A stretch of 64,000 nucleotides of DNA from Alloyangia pacifica. Its GTDB lineage: Bacteria; Pseudomonadota; Alphaproteobacteria; Rhodobacterales; Rhodobacteraceae. The stretch covers positions 1 through 64,000 of the forward strand of contig NZ_FOZW01000019.1 in NCBI RefSeq assembly GCF_900116195.1. The letters are read 5' to 3'. Both the position numbers and the translations under genes were made by a program. Each line of letters opens with the position of its first letter. Position 1 is the stretch's first letter. Below are positions 17,678-26,434 of the stretch, in pieces. Under the pieces are notes generated by a model. That model had not been told where the DNA came from, ran no database searches, and saw nothing but the letters and a program-made list of their open reading frames with translations.

Positions 17678-17742
17678 GATGTTTCATTTCATGTGACTAT
17701 GTTCGAGCATTAATATTCTGCGTTATAGCTGGGGATATTATT

Positions 17743-18486
17743 ATGGAGAAATATAGAATTGTGCCGGAGGTTTCAAATGGCTCCATTTCAACTGAACGTG
17801 ACGCGACCCTGAGTTCAGTGAAGACGGACGATCGGAACATTTGTGCGGATAAAATTGCATCCAACGTCCATGCTCCTCTTAAGCGGACGATAGATATCTG
17901 CCTTGCACTCGCCATGATTGTCGTTTTTGCGCCGCTCATGATTCTGATCGCGCTCATGGTTTGGCGCGAAGATGGCGCGCCGATCCTTTACAGGCACCGC
18001 AGGATCGGAAAAGATGGCAAGCCGTTCCATTGTTTGAAGTATCGCACAATGGTGCGCAATTCCGACGAGGTCCTGAAGCACGCGCTCGCTCACGATCCAA
18101 CGCTTCTGTTGGAATGGGAGAGGAACTTCAAGCTTGAGAAGGACCCGCGAATTTTGGGGGAAGTCGGGCACCTATTGCGCAGGGCAAGTTTGGACGAATT
18201 GCCACAACTTTTCAATGTCCTGTGGGGCGACATGAGCCTCGTCGGGCCGAGACCAGTTATTGAGAACGAAGTCGAAAGATACGGACGTTACAGAAATCAC
18301 TACACTTCCGTGAAGCCTGGCCTGACTGGGCCCTGGCAAGTCGGGGGACGATCGGAGACCACCTACGAGGAGCGGGTCAACCTTGATGTCTGGTATATCG
18401 AGCACCCTAGTGTGTGGCGGGACCTCTCAATCTTGTGGCGCACGGTCGTCGCATTCATCACTGGTCAACTCGGTGGCGCGAAGTGA
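17743..18486 (+). CDS. exoY: Undecaprenyl-phosphate sugar-phosphate transferase (EPS initiating enzyme, 247 aa)
   Basis: A bacterial sugar transferase of the ExoY/WbaP C-terminal type: one membrane segment (about residues 51-75), RRIGKDGKPFHCLKYRTM, then LRRASLDELPQLFNVL, GDMSLVGPRP and KPGLTGPWQVGGRS. At 247 residues it is the short form without the N-terminal WbaP helices, as in ExoY. It starts EPS assembly by moving a hexose-1-phosphate (often galactose or glucose) from a UDP-sugar to undecaprenyl phosphate at the inner membrane. It is a single plus-strand gene. The AT-rich region 17561-17742 is its promoter; its 3' end overlaps the opposing small gene by 29 bp. Confidence 0.92.
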   Translation: MEKYRIVPEVSNGSISTERDATLSSVKTDDRNICADKIASNVHAPLKRTIDICLALAMIVVFAPLMILIALMVWREDGAPILYRHRRIGKDGKPFHCLKYRTMVRNSDEVLKHALAHDPTLLLEWERNFKLEKDPRILGEVGHLLRRASLDELPQLFNVLWGDMSLVGPRPVIENEVERYGRYRNHYTSVKPGLTGPWQVGGRSETTYEERVNLDVWYIEHPSVWRDLSILWRTVVAFITGQLGGAK

Positions 18487-18799
18487 ACTCCGTCTTCTTT
18501 GATGCCAAGAGTGCGCCGGAGTCCTCTCCACGCTTCTGACCACGCACTTGCTCTTGAGTTGAGCCCGTCGTCAGTAGAGCCCATAGTAAGGTTGTGGGTG
18601 CGGCTGCGATCCAGCCAAGCAACATCCACCACCAAATGCTTCCGCCGAAGAAGAAACTTGATAGGATGCAAATAATTTGAAGAATGATTATCGGCGGCAG
18701 CAACACTTGCGCCCGCAAGCTGAGCCGAAGTTTGCGCGATTCGTTTCGGTCACTTTTTTTCAGAGCATGTTCTCCTTTCCCTGACGCGTCATACCCCAC
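18458..18799 (-). CDS. Small two-TM membrane protein (up to 113 aa), unknown
   Basis: The frame encodes a basic N-terminus, two hydrophobic helices (about residues 31-50 and 57-74, with the aromatic run SIWWWMLLGW), and a polar tail. I do not recognise a family. The listed start is GTG 18799. A further option is a rare CTG start inside, preceded by AAAGGAG; an ATG at that ribosome site is out of frame and stops after two codons. It overlaps exoY tail-to-tail. Real gene likely because of its TM pattern, but start and function are open. Confidence 0.5.
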   Translation of the reverse strand: MGYDASGKGEHALKKSDRNESRKLRLSLRAQVLLPPIIILQIICILSSFFFGGSIWWWMLLGWIAAAPTTLLWALLTTGSTQEQVRGQKRGEDSGALLASKKTEFTSRHRVDQ

Positions 18800-18940
18800 A
18801 ACGACGCGATAACGTAGCCGTCACGTTCATGGTAGAAGCACTGCCTCCTCATGCTGCAGTAGATAGTGTCACTGTCTTCAAATTCAAGCAACCAATGCTG
18901 CGAAGGTTCGAGTTCGAACGTCTTTTTACGGGGCCCGGAA

Positions 18941-19852
18941 ATGCGTATTGTCGTCGGAATTTGTACCTACAGGCGCCGGAGCTTGCTGGACACACTTGAA
19001 AGCATTGCGGCGCAAGAAATTCCCTCTGGTGCAACCCTCGAGGTTATTGTCGCTGACAATGATGAAACGGCAGCACAACGGGACAGCATCGTTGCCTATT
19101 GTATAGATCTCGGGCTGTCCTTCACATATGTCCACGCGCCTGCGCGTAACATTTCCGTAGCAAGAAATGCTTGTATGGATGCGGCGCGCGGCAGTGTCCT
19201 GGTATTTATTGACGATGACGAAATCGCGGATCCGGGCTGGCTCATCGGTCTGGTAACGGCATGGCAGGAGAGCGGCGCCGCAGTCGTCTTCGGTCCGGCA
19301 CATGCAATCTATCCGGAAGTTGCGCCGCATTGGATGCGGAAGAATGACTTTCATAGCAACACGCCGGTGCGTCGCCGTGGCATGGTGGAAACTGGAAACA
19401 CGAGCAACGTCCTTATCGACCTCGGAAATCCGCGGGTCTCGAACATGCGCTTCGATCTGGCTTTTGGTCGAACAGGGGGTGAGGATGTTGATTTCTTTTT
19501 CAGGCTGAACCGCGCTGGAGCAGAAATGACGATCGCCGATGATGCACTGGTGCGCGAGAAAGTTGTGCCGAACCGGTTGCGCTTTGACTGGCTGGTCCGG
19601 CGGCGTTTCATGACTGGCGCCATTTATGGCACTTGTGTCGCGCCTGATGATCTGTTGCGCCGGAGCACGGTATTCTTTTGTAGCATGCTCAAGGCCGCGT
19701 ACTGCGGCCTGCGCGCGCTTCTGGTGGTGCCACGTCTGGACCGTTGCACCTTCTGGATCATGCGGTCCGTCTTTCATTTCGGTGTATTGTCGGGCTGTAT
19801 CAAGCCGCCCAAACGCGAGGTCTACGGCCTTTCCGCGCCGGTGCAAAACTGA
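18941..19852 (+). CDS. exoM: ExoM-type GT2 glycosyltransferase (303 aa)
   Basis: Begins MRIVVGICTYRRRSLL, the style of succinoglycan ExoM, followed by EVIVADNDET, VLVFIDDDEIADPGW (metal site) and a C-terminal GTGGEDVDFFFRL-like region (here GRTGGEDVDFFFRL). The ATG at 18941 fits the family start; a longer frame from 18866 has no similarity. ExoM adds a glucose to the growing lipid-linked octasaccharide in Sinorhizobium; the same role is only inferred here. A minus-strand frame of 306 codons covers the gene but is antisense noise. Confidence 0.8.
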   Translation: MRIVVGICTYRRRSLLDTLESIAAQEIPSGATLEVIVADNDETAAQRDSIVAYCIDLGLSFTYVHAPARNISVARNACMDAARGSVLVFIDDDEIADPGWLIGLVTAWQESGAAVVFGPAHAIYPEVAPHWMRKNDFHSNTPVRRRGMVETGNTSNVLIDLGNPRVSNMRFDLAFGRTGGEDVDFFFRLNRAGAEMTIADDALVREKVVPNRLRFDWLVRRRFMTGAIYGTCVAPDDLLRRSTVFFCSMLKAAYCGLRALLVVPRLDRCTFWIMRSVFHFGVLSGCIKPPKREVYGLSAPVQN

Positions 19853-19929
19853 TTGCCGCAGCGAGCGGGTGCTCTATTCCCCAAAACTGGAACGTTAGTT
19901 CTTGGAATTTCGGGTCTCTTTGTTCCGTG

Positions 19930-19946
19930 ACCCGCCCCCTGCGGGT
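19930..19946 (+). terminator. Hairpin after exoM
   Basis: ACCCGC, loop CCCCT, GCGGGT: a 6-bp GC stem followed by TGTTG. It lies in the 270-bp gap between the converging exoM and exoK genes. A weak terminator is likely. Nothing else was seen in 19853-20122. Confidence 0.4.
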
Positions 19947-20122
19947 TGTTGCAGAACTCAGTCGGCGAAGGATTCACATCGGTAATCCATCCGGATAGAC
20001 GAGCTGCATGAGCAAGCCCAAGTCCGCCCGTTACCGCGCGACGAACTGGTCCAGCGTTGGGGAGAAAACAACCAACCTGCAAACTCCGGCTGTGAACGAG
20101 GGAGCAGAAGGGGCAGTGGAAA

Positions 20123-21031
20123 TTAACAGGTGATGGATTCCGAGAACCGGCAGCGCTCACCGGGGGCAGTATAGGCAACCCAGTCGACCAGCATTTCGAG
20201 AGGGCGGTCAGGGTATTCGAACTCCCCCATCCAGGCAGTAAGCTTGTCGGTCCCCCAGTGGCTGAAGTAGATGCGCTGCGTCAGGCTTGGCAGCGTGTCT
20301 CTGGCCTCATGATACAGCACACCGTTCACGTACCAGCGGAGGCTGTCGGCTTCCCACACGAAAGCGTAGTTGTTGAATTGTTTGTCAGCCCCAGCCAAGA
20401 CAGGGACTGGCCCACCATTCTGGGGAACACCGTCCACGTGCGTGTTCACAGAAACCTTCGAGGGATCCTTGGTCAGAACCTCGAAATCAATTTCATGGTG
20501 CGCATCGCCGGTAATCGGACCTATATAGGTAAAGAATGCTGCGTTGACTCCCGAGGCGCGGTCGCTGCGGAACCGCGCTTCGTAGGTTCCGTAGCCGTAG
20601 CGGGCCCGCGTGAAGATCTCGCCGCACGCAAAATTGCGAGCGTGGCGGCGTTTCTTCTCGTCGACCTTTGATAGTGGCGGCTCAACTGCCTGTGCCTGGG
20701 TCTTCTCGATTTGCCCATCTCCGTCTGCGACTTCGGTGTTTTCGCCTTTGGTTTGCGCGATCCGTTCTATCCTCAAGGCGAGCATTCCGTCCTTGGCGCG
20801 CACGGCATCCTTGCTCCAAATGCAGTTCTGCCATGCCCCATTGGTCCAGCCATCAGAAACGCGCCAGCGCTTGGTGTTGATGCTGTCAAAGTCTTCGAAA
20901 AAGCTCTCGGCCGTCGGCTCCGCCGCGGCTCCTGCAAGTGTTAGCCAGAACGCGAAGATCGATGCTGCGCCTACTCGAACTCCGCCAGAAATGCGTGTGA
21001 TTATCTGTTTTTGGGCCGATTTGCGGATCAT
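20123..21031 (-). CDS. exoK: Periplasmic/secreted GH16 endoglycanase, ExoK-type (302 aa)
   Basis: A signal peptide (about residues 1-37) precedes a GH16 domain with catalytic EIDFE at residues 180-184, ACGEIFTRARYGYGTYEARF before it and FNNYAFVWEADSLRWYVNG after it. ExoK cleaves nascent succinoglycan to set chain length. The start at 21031 overlaps the exoQ stop as ATGA, so polymerase and depolymerase are co-translated. It is the second GH16 enzyme of the locus besides the large one at the left edge. Confidence 0.88.
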   Translation of the reverse strand: MIRKSAQKQIITRISGGVRVGAASIFAFWLTLAGAAAEPTAESFFEDFDSINTKRWRVSDGWTNGAWQNCIWSKDAVRAKDGMLALRIERIAQTKGENTEVADGDGQIEKTQAQAVEPPLSKVDEKKRRHARNFACGEIFTRARYGYGTYEARFRSDRASGVNAAFFTYIGPITGDAHHEIDFEVLTKDPSKVSVNTHVDGVPQNGGPVPVLAGADKQFNNYAFVWEADSLRWYVNGVLYHEARDTLPSLTQRIYFSHWGTDKLTAWMGEFEYPDRPLEMLVDWVAYTAPGERCRFSESITC

Positions 21032-22275
21032 TTTCCCGGCCTCGCAGTTGTGCCCAGTGCTGAAGGAGACGCGCTTTTGCACGTGAGCAGCGATCCCATG
21101 ATGAAAAGCATGAACAACAGGTGAAAAGCTGACATCAGAACGACCTCCGTTACGCTTGTCGCGATCGTAATGAGCGCGATGCAGGTGAAGAAGATGGCCC
21201 AGACCTCGTTTTGGACGATGGCAAAGGCGAAGATCCGGCAGAACGTCCACAGTGTCGTGATGACCAGTAGACCAAGGCCGATAAGTCCAAAGTGCACGGC
21301 GGTTTCATAATATGAATTGTGAAACCCGAAAGTGGCGCTGTATACTTTGTGAAACTCGTCATATATCCGGCGGGCGACAGAAAATGGGTCTTCTGGTGTC
21401 CAGAAACCGCCGGGACCAACGCCCAGCAACGGGCGATTGCGTATCTCCACGGTCGCGTATTCCCACAAGACCGTTCGGCCGGTCAGCGTCGTGTTCTTGC
21501 CGAAGGCTCTGAGCACCTGCTTGACGGGATTGATCTCGACGACGTCCAGCGCCGCGTAGCTCCCGTAGATCAGGGCGAAACTGACAAGCAAGGAGACTGT
21601 GGCGACCGTCGCGATCGGCGACAAAAGGCTCCGGAAGCGTAAGAAGACCACTGCGGTACACGAGCCCATGGCCAGCAGGGTCGCGGTGGCGCTGTTCGAG
21701 ACCTGGATCATCCAGAAAGCCAGTGGCAACGACGCTGCCGCGGCGATTCTGATCTTGCGAGTCAGGCCCGGATCGAGGGCCATGCACAACCCCGCGACCC
21801 AGAACAAGACCATCGCCCCGCCGAGCGAATTCTTGCTCTTGAACACACCTTTGGCGCTCGAACCCAATGGGTCCACAATAAAGCTCAAGAGGCCGAAATA
21901 CCCTGCCGCGATCCACACCGACACCATGATCTGTCTTGGGCGAAGCCGGAGCACGGCACCGTAGCAGATCATCAGGGTCAGCACGAGTTGCAGGCCGCTC
22001 TTGAGCGTTTGGCCTGGATGTTCGCCCCAAGCGAGAGACAAGAACCACCAGATCGGGAAGAACCACAGAACGTACGAGCGCGCGAGAATTTCGAAAATCT
22101 GCCGGAAGTCGCGCATGAAAGCCCAGAAAAAGTAGAGGGCGAGCGGATAGAGTATCAGCTCATCGAAGCGAAACTGCTTGACCGTGACCAGTAGCCAAAC
22201 GGTTACCAGGAAATGATCGCGCGTCTCCGCTGAGATGTCGAAGCTTCTGCCTAGGATGGAAATGCGCCTGCTCAT
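21028..22275 (-). CDS. exoQ: EPS polymerase, Wzy/ExoQ family (415 aa)
   Basis: A polytopic inner-membrane protein with roughly ten to twelve helices and the O-antigen ligase/polymerase signature: FKSKNSLGG in one periplasmic loop, TGRTVLWEYA and LLGVGPGGFW with FHNSYYETAVHFGLIGLGLL in the large loop. ExoQ joins flipped repeat units into high-molecular-weight polymer together with ExoP and ExoF. ATGA overlaps join it to the upstream GMC gene and the downstream exoK gene. Confidence 0.88.
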   Translation of the reverse strand: MSRRISILGRSFDISAETRDHFLVTVWLLVTVKQFRFDELILYPLALYFFWAFMRDFRQIFEILARSYVLWFFPIWWFLSLAWGEHPGQTLKSGLQLVLTLMICYGAVLRLRPRQIMVSVWIAAGYFGLLSFIVDPLGSSAKGVFKSKNSLGGAMVLFWVAGLCMALDPGLTRKIRIAAAASLPLAFWMIQVSNSATATLLAMGSCTAVVFLRFRSLLSPIATVATVSLLVSFALIYGSYAALDVVEINPVKQVLRAFGKNTTLTGRTVLWEYATVEIRNRPLLGVGPGGFWTPEDPFSVARRIYDEFHKVYSATFGFHNSYYETAVHFGLIGLGLLVITTLWTFCRIFAFAIVQNEVWAIFFTCIALITIATSVTEVVLMSAFHLLFMLFIMGSLLTCKSASPSALGTTARPGK

Positions 22276-23840
22276 GCTGCGGCGCTCCCGCCCTGTGTCC
22301 AGCGCTTCTGATTGGAGAGGTGCGCGGCCAGACGCAGTGCCAGCGCCACAACGCTCAGTGTCGGGTTGGCTTGGCCGGACACTGGAAAGACGCTGGCCGC
22401 TGCAATGTGAAGGTTCTCGGTGCCAAAGACGCGGCAGTTTGGATCGACCACTCCGTTCAATGGAGAGTTCGCCATTCGGGTCAGACCGATCTGGTGATAG
22501 CCGTCGCGCGCCATGGCCTGTATTTTCTTCATCGCCTCCTCATCTTCTTCGTCGAGCGTCAGCTCGGCGAATTGGGCCTCATCGAGCGCAGCGGCGAGAA
22601 GGCGATGCGCCGCCAGCGTTCCACGCAGCGTTGCTTCGTCGTAGGAAAAGCTAATACGAAGTGGGTGCCGGCCAGCGGCATCCACACGTGACGACAAAGT
22701 GACGTGGCTCTCCACGTTCGGTAGGTGCTCGGCGTGATACGCCAGTCGGTAGGGCCCTCGTCGCCGTGGGCTCAGTCTGTCCGGATGTCGTTTGCTTTGC
22801 TCTAGATTGTGAATGAGGGCGGCGCCCACCCCAGCAAGGGCGTCGCCCGGATTTCCCAGAACGTTGCGGACGTGCCGCAGGCGTGTTCCCTTGGGCGCGC
22901 CCCGCAACATTGCCTTCAGGGACAGGTCAGCGGAGCCGTGTCGGGCGTCTTCTGGTGCGATCGACTCGATCCAGAAGGCGACATGAGGGCTGTCCGGCGG
23001 GGTCACGAGAAAGCGACGACGGGCAGGGCTGTTCCCGCGACGGTGCTTGTAGACGAACTCGGATACCGCCGTGGAACTGTTGAATGTGATTTCCGCGATG
23101 CTGCCCGTCAGGTGCCCCATGTACCCTCGGCCCAGCCAGTCGGTGCCCCCTAAACGTCCGGGGGCGCGCCGTTCTTCTTCGAGCAAAAGCCGAGTGGTCT
23201 CCAGCCCTCCGCAAGCGAGGACAACTTCGTTTGCGCGCAGATGCCGCGTGACACCGTCACTGCGGGACACCACCCCGCTGATACGCCGAGCCGACCAGAG
23301 AAGCCCGGTGATCTCCGTGTCTAGCAGGATATCGGGACCAGTGTCCCGGAGCAGGCGCCTTGTCATGCAGGCAGGAATCCAGTCCCGGCAGAGCAGTTCG
23401 ACAGAATCCATGCAAACGCCTGGGGACTTCGGCCATGCAAGCGGCGCAGGGCGTTGATAGCTCGCCTCGACCCCGAGCATCGTCGATGCAGCGGGCAACC
23501 ACGCGGCATACTCGGAGTAGCTGATCGGCCACCCGGACGCGATGCATGCTCGGGATTCGAAATCGGCCTCGTCGAAGGGGACGCAACGCCCGCCCCAGAT
23601 CGCCAAGGTCCCACCAAGCCCATACCGGTTGGTCTTGTGCGGCAGGTCGTGTGGCGAGCCGTCGGGCAGCTCCGGTTCCAGCGAAGGTGTGGCGGCGGAC
23701 AGGCCGCCCCGGTCCAACAGCAAGACCTTGCGGCCTGCCGAGTTGGCCGCATCCGCCAGCGCCAGCCCTGCGGCGCCGGCGCCGACCACCAGAACGTCGT
23801 ACGTCGTGAGGAGTGCAGTTTCCGGACCGATCCGCGCCAT
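22272..23840 (-). CDS. GMC-family FAD-dependent oxidoreductase 2 (522 aa)
   Basis: FAD Rossmann motif VLVVGAGAAGLAL near residue 16; C-terminal GMC block with the catalytic His in YHQIGLTRM and the closing SGQANPTLSVVALALRL (Asn in place of the second His). No signal peptide, cysteine cluster or adjacent small subunit is visible, unlike the GMC genes at 3.0 and 46.1 kb, so it may stay in the cytoplasm. The gene starts 1 nt into the upstream stop (TGATG) and overlaps exoQ by ATGA. Oxidation of an EPS precursor is suggested by position only. Confidence 0.83.
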   Translation of the reverse strand: MARIGPETALLTTYDVLVVGAGAAGLALADAANSAGRKVLLLDRGGLSAATPSLEPELPDGSPHDLPHKTNRYGLGGTLAIWGGRCVPFDEADFESRACIASGWPISYSEYAAWLPAASTMLGVEASYQRPAPLAWPKSPGVCMDSVELLCRDWIPACMTRRLLRDTGPDILLDTEITGLLWSARRISGVVSRSDGVTRHLRANEVVLACGGLETTRLLLEEERRAPGRLGGTDWLGRGYMGHLTGSIAEITFNSSTAVSEFVYKHRRGNSPARRRFLVTPPDSPHVAFWIESIAPEDARHGSADLSLKAMLRGAPKGTRLRHVRNVLGNPGDALAGVGAALIHNLEQSKRHPDRLSPRRRGPYRLAYHAEHLPNVESHVTLSSRVDAAGRHPLRISFSYDEATLRGTLAAHRLLAAALDEAQFAELTLDEEDEEAMKKIQAMARDGYHQIGLTRMANSPLNGVVDPNCRVFGTENLHIAAASVFPVSGQANPTLSVVALALRLAAHLSNQKRWTQGGSAAA

Positions 23841-24994
23841 CAGACTGACGTGGCCTCGGCCTGCTCGCGCAGGGCGAGGCCAACGACCTTGCGAAGGGTC
23901 TGGGGTGCAGTTGCGGATTTCGGCCCTAGGCGTGAGCGCGTGCCCGGATCAGCGAAAAGCGCCCGGAGACGGCGCGCGATACTGGCATCACCAAACCGCT
24001 CTACTGCCCGGGAACGCGCCACTCGGCACGCATTCTGCGTCGCCTGAGGATGGGTGCGCAGGTGCTCGAGGCAGGCCGTGGCCTCGGCGGGGCGACAATA
24101 ATACGCAAGCTCTCCGAAGTTGGCCTCAAGGCGCGGGTCGAGAACGCAAGGCCGCTCCATCAGGATCGCTTCACCAATGGTTCGGCCGAATGCCTCCACC
24201 CATAGCCGGTGGTAGAAGTAGCAAAACGCATCGAGACTCCTTAGGAAGTCCGGCACGGGCTCGGCGTTGAACGGCACGAGGTCCCAATCGACGCCGGCTG
24301 CGGCGATCTGCTGTTCGAGACCCGGCGGGAGACCCATAATCCGGGTCTTCCATCCTGCTCCGGGAGACAGCGGGCCAACAGCTTCCTCGAAACGCTCGGG
24401 CCATTTGAGCGCATCAGCTCTTCCGTGCCGGCCGACCACTGCGCGACCGTCGGTGAATGCCGGCAACTCAGCGCGCCAGGACCCTGCGTCGAACGTATTG
24501 ACCCAGTCTTCGCAAGTTAGGGCCAAGAACGGCGCAAAGCAGCGCAACTGCGCTCTGATCGTGCCTGACACCGGCGACCAACGTGGCCTACATCCCAGGC
24601 TTCGGAGAACCTGCCTCTCGACCGTCAGAGGATTGTATTCCAACGAGCCATCACCGCGAAATGGCGGATGGTGGGCGACGAGCACCGAACTGGGCGCGCG
24701 GATAGCAATGGTGTCCTCCACCCCGCGGAAGAAGGCCATCGGGTGGTGCAGGAATGCTAGGTTGGCATGGACCTCGCCACCCATCACCTTCACGCCCGGC
24801 AAGTCCCGAAGTGCAAGGACCTGCGGGTTTGCCTGATCCGCCGAGCTATCGAAGAATCGAGAGCGGATCAGCACCAGCCCGACCGACAGACCCAGCCGCA
24901 AGAAACTGGCCACGTCGCTTATCACCGACGACGCGGTGCCGCCGGAAAACCGCGGGTCCGTGACAACCGCAATATCGACGCTGGTTTGGCTCAT
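23840..24994 (-). CDS. GT4-like glycosyltransferase (384 aa)
   Basis: A GT-B type protein. The C-terminal half contains YFYHRLWVEAFGRTIGEAILMERPCVLDPRLEANFGELAYYC, which carries the E-x7-E arrangement of GT4 donors. The N-terminal half starts DIAVVTDPRFSGGTASSVISDV. The ATG at 24994 overlaps the sulfotransferase stop as ATGA, which decides the start. It belongs to the five-gene minus operon 25953 to 20123 with sulfotransferase, GMC enzyme, exoQ and exoK. Donor and acceptor unknown. Confidence 0.76.
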   Translation of the reverse strand: MSQTSVDIAVVTDPRFSGGTASSVISDVASFLRLGLSVGLVLIRSRFFDSSADQANPQVLALRDLPGVKVMGGEVHANLAFLHHPMAFFRGVEDTIAIRAPSSVLVAHHPPFRGDGSLEYNPLTVERQVLRSLGCRPRWSPVSGTIRAQLRCFAPFLALTCEDWVNTFDAGSWRAELPAFTDGRAVVGRHGRADALKWPERFEEAVGPLSPGAGWKTRIMGLPPGLEQQIAAAGVDWDLVPFNAEPVPDFLRSLDAFCYFYHRLWVEAFGRTIGEAILMERPCVLDPRLEANFGELAYYCRPAEATACLEHLRTHPQATQNACRVARSRAVERFGDASIARRLRALFADPGTRSRLGPKSATAPQTLRKVVGLALREQAEATSV

Positions 24995-25953
24995 CCCGTG
25001 AACCGGGGCCAAACGGCTGACAGATCGCGCCCCAGCAAGGTCGATAGCCCACCGTTGCGCGCTGAAAGGTGCTGTTCGAGAAATCTCTGGGTCTTCGGCG
25101 CCATCGGCGGCTGTTTGGTGGACTTGAGGAAAACCGGATGGGCATAGCGAAACCAGTAGTAGTGTAGCTTGTTCCGGGCGCGTTCGCGCGGTCCGCGCCG
25201 CTGATTGAAGTGGTTGCGGTATTGTTGCCTAACTATCCGGCTGCTTAGCAGGTTGATCGCGCGCTGCATGCCGAGGTGGCATGGGTAATAGGTGCGGTTG
25301 AACCAGGCATTGCCGCTTGTCACCTGCATCCTCGGGACATCGAGAAAGTCGGTAATTCCGTCGATGAACCCTTGCTGGTCTGCAAGGAAATCCTCGAAAA
25401 GAACGATGCGAACGCGATTGGGTCCAAAGATCTCCAAGTACCGGCGAAGGTGGGGCGCATATGTCGATCCAAGGATGACGGACGGGTGAACACGGAGCGC
25501 CTTCTCGAAGCTACATGTGGTTCGTCCCCTTGTCATGAGGTGCCAGTATTGCGAGTAGGCGCGTTTGACTGGATTGCGCAGCATGAAGATCAGGCGCACG
25601 TCCGGAAGCATCTTGGCAATTCTTTCAGCGGCCACCTCGGATTGGAGGTAGATAGTCGAATCCTCACCCAGGCACGCGCACCCCGCCAGCTTGCTGAAGC
25701 GCCCCGCATACCAACCGAGGCTCTCTAGATTTCCCGGGTTCGGGTCCCTCCAGTCGAGCCCATCCGGACCATCAAACAGAAAATCCGGGTGGCCTATGGG
25801 GTCATCGGCGTCGAAAAAATGAATCTCGTCATCGGGAATGCCGACCGCAGGATTCTGAGAAAGAATGAAGTGAAGGGAAGTTGTCCCGCATTTGGGAGCC
25901 CCGCCAATAATGAAGTCGGGCAACCGAGCGCTTTGATCGATGCGCAAATTCAT
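24991..25953 (-). CDS. Sulfotransferase 2, heparan-sulfate type domain (320 aa)
   Basis: PAPS-binding loop FIIGGAPKCGTTSLH (residues about 14-28) and 3'-phosphate site FMLRNPVKRAYSQYWH. This arrangement is that of the Sulfotransfer_1 group containing heparan sulfate N-sulfotransferase-like bacterial enzymes. It heads the minus operon that ends with exoQ and exoK, which ties sulfation directly to the polymer made here. It is not closely similar to sulfotransferase 1 at 5.4 kb, so the two probably modify different positions. Confidence 0.86.
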   Translation of the reverse strand: MNLRIDQSARLPDFIIGGAPKCGTTSLHFILSQNPAVGIPDDEIHFFDADDPIGHPDFLFDGPDGLDWRDPNPGNLESLGWYAGRFSKLAGCACLGEDSTIYLQSEVAAERIAKMLPDVRLIFMLRNPVKRAYSQYWHLMTRGRTTCSFEKALRVHPSVILGSTYAPHLRRYLEIFGPNRVRIVLFEDFLADQQGFIDGITDFLDVPRMQVTSGNAWFNRTYYPCHLGMQRAINLLSSRIVRQQYRNHFNQRRGPRERARNKLHYYWFRYAHPVFLKSTKQPPMAPKTQRFLEQHLSARNGGLSTLLGRDLSAVWPRFTG

Positions 25954-26434
25954 GAAATATCCGAAAAAATGTTGCGGTATAATGGCGAAATCAGCGTAAC
26001 AGTCCGACCTCCGTCAATCTAGGCGTACCCTGCCTTTCGCCTCGGCTAGAGGCCCCGAGACTCTTGCTGTGACAAATTTTCGGGCATCGATTGGCGCCTA
26101 CGCCAAAAATTCAGCCTGATCTTTAGCCGCAATGCTACATCGCGGGATTTTCGGTCGTCGATGACAAGGAGTTGGTCTAGCTTCGGTTAGCGTTAGAGTT
26201 ACCGAGTGCCAGTAAGCTGTCCGATTAGAGGAAAGCTCTGGAGTTCTTTCGCATAGTATATTTTTTCATATTTTTCTGGACTTACATGAATTATTCTCAA
26301 TTTGATTCCGGAGGCGCGGCGCCCAGACCAAGGAAGCGCCACATTGTCTGGATGGGGCTTTCTCTCCGTAACAATCACGCACAGGCCCATAGCAACTCTC
26401 GGTTTAGGACGGTGCAGGTACGTCGGAGCCGCCT
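25954..26434. other. Divergent promoter region between sulfotransferase 2 and exoP
   Basis: This 481-bp stretch has no gene. It is AT-rich near 26230-26310. The operons 25953 to 20123 and 26435 to 31974 diverge from it, so the promoters of polymerase, co-polymerase and flippase genes all lie here. No regulator site could be recognised. Confidence 0.5.

Noticed and set aside
18926-19846. 306-codon minus-strand frame
   Set aside because: Exactly antisense to the ExoM-type GT2 gene, whose motifs are clear; no domain in the minus frame.
25970-25990. TATAAT near 25976 as a -10 box
   Set aside because: No -35 at proper spacing toward either gene; too close to the minus gene for its own promoter in the right orientation.
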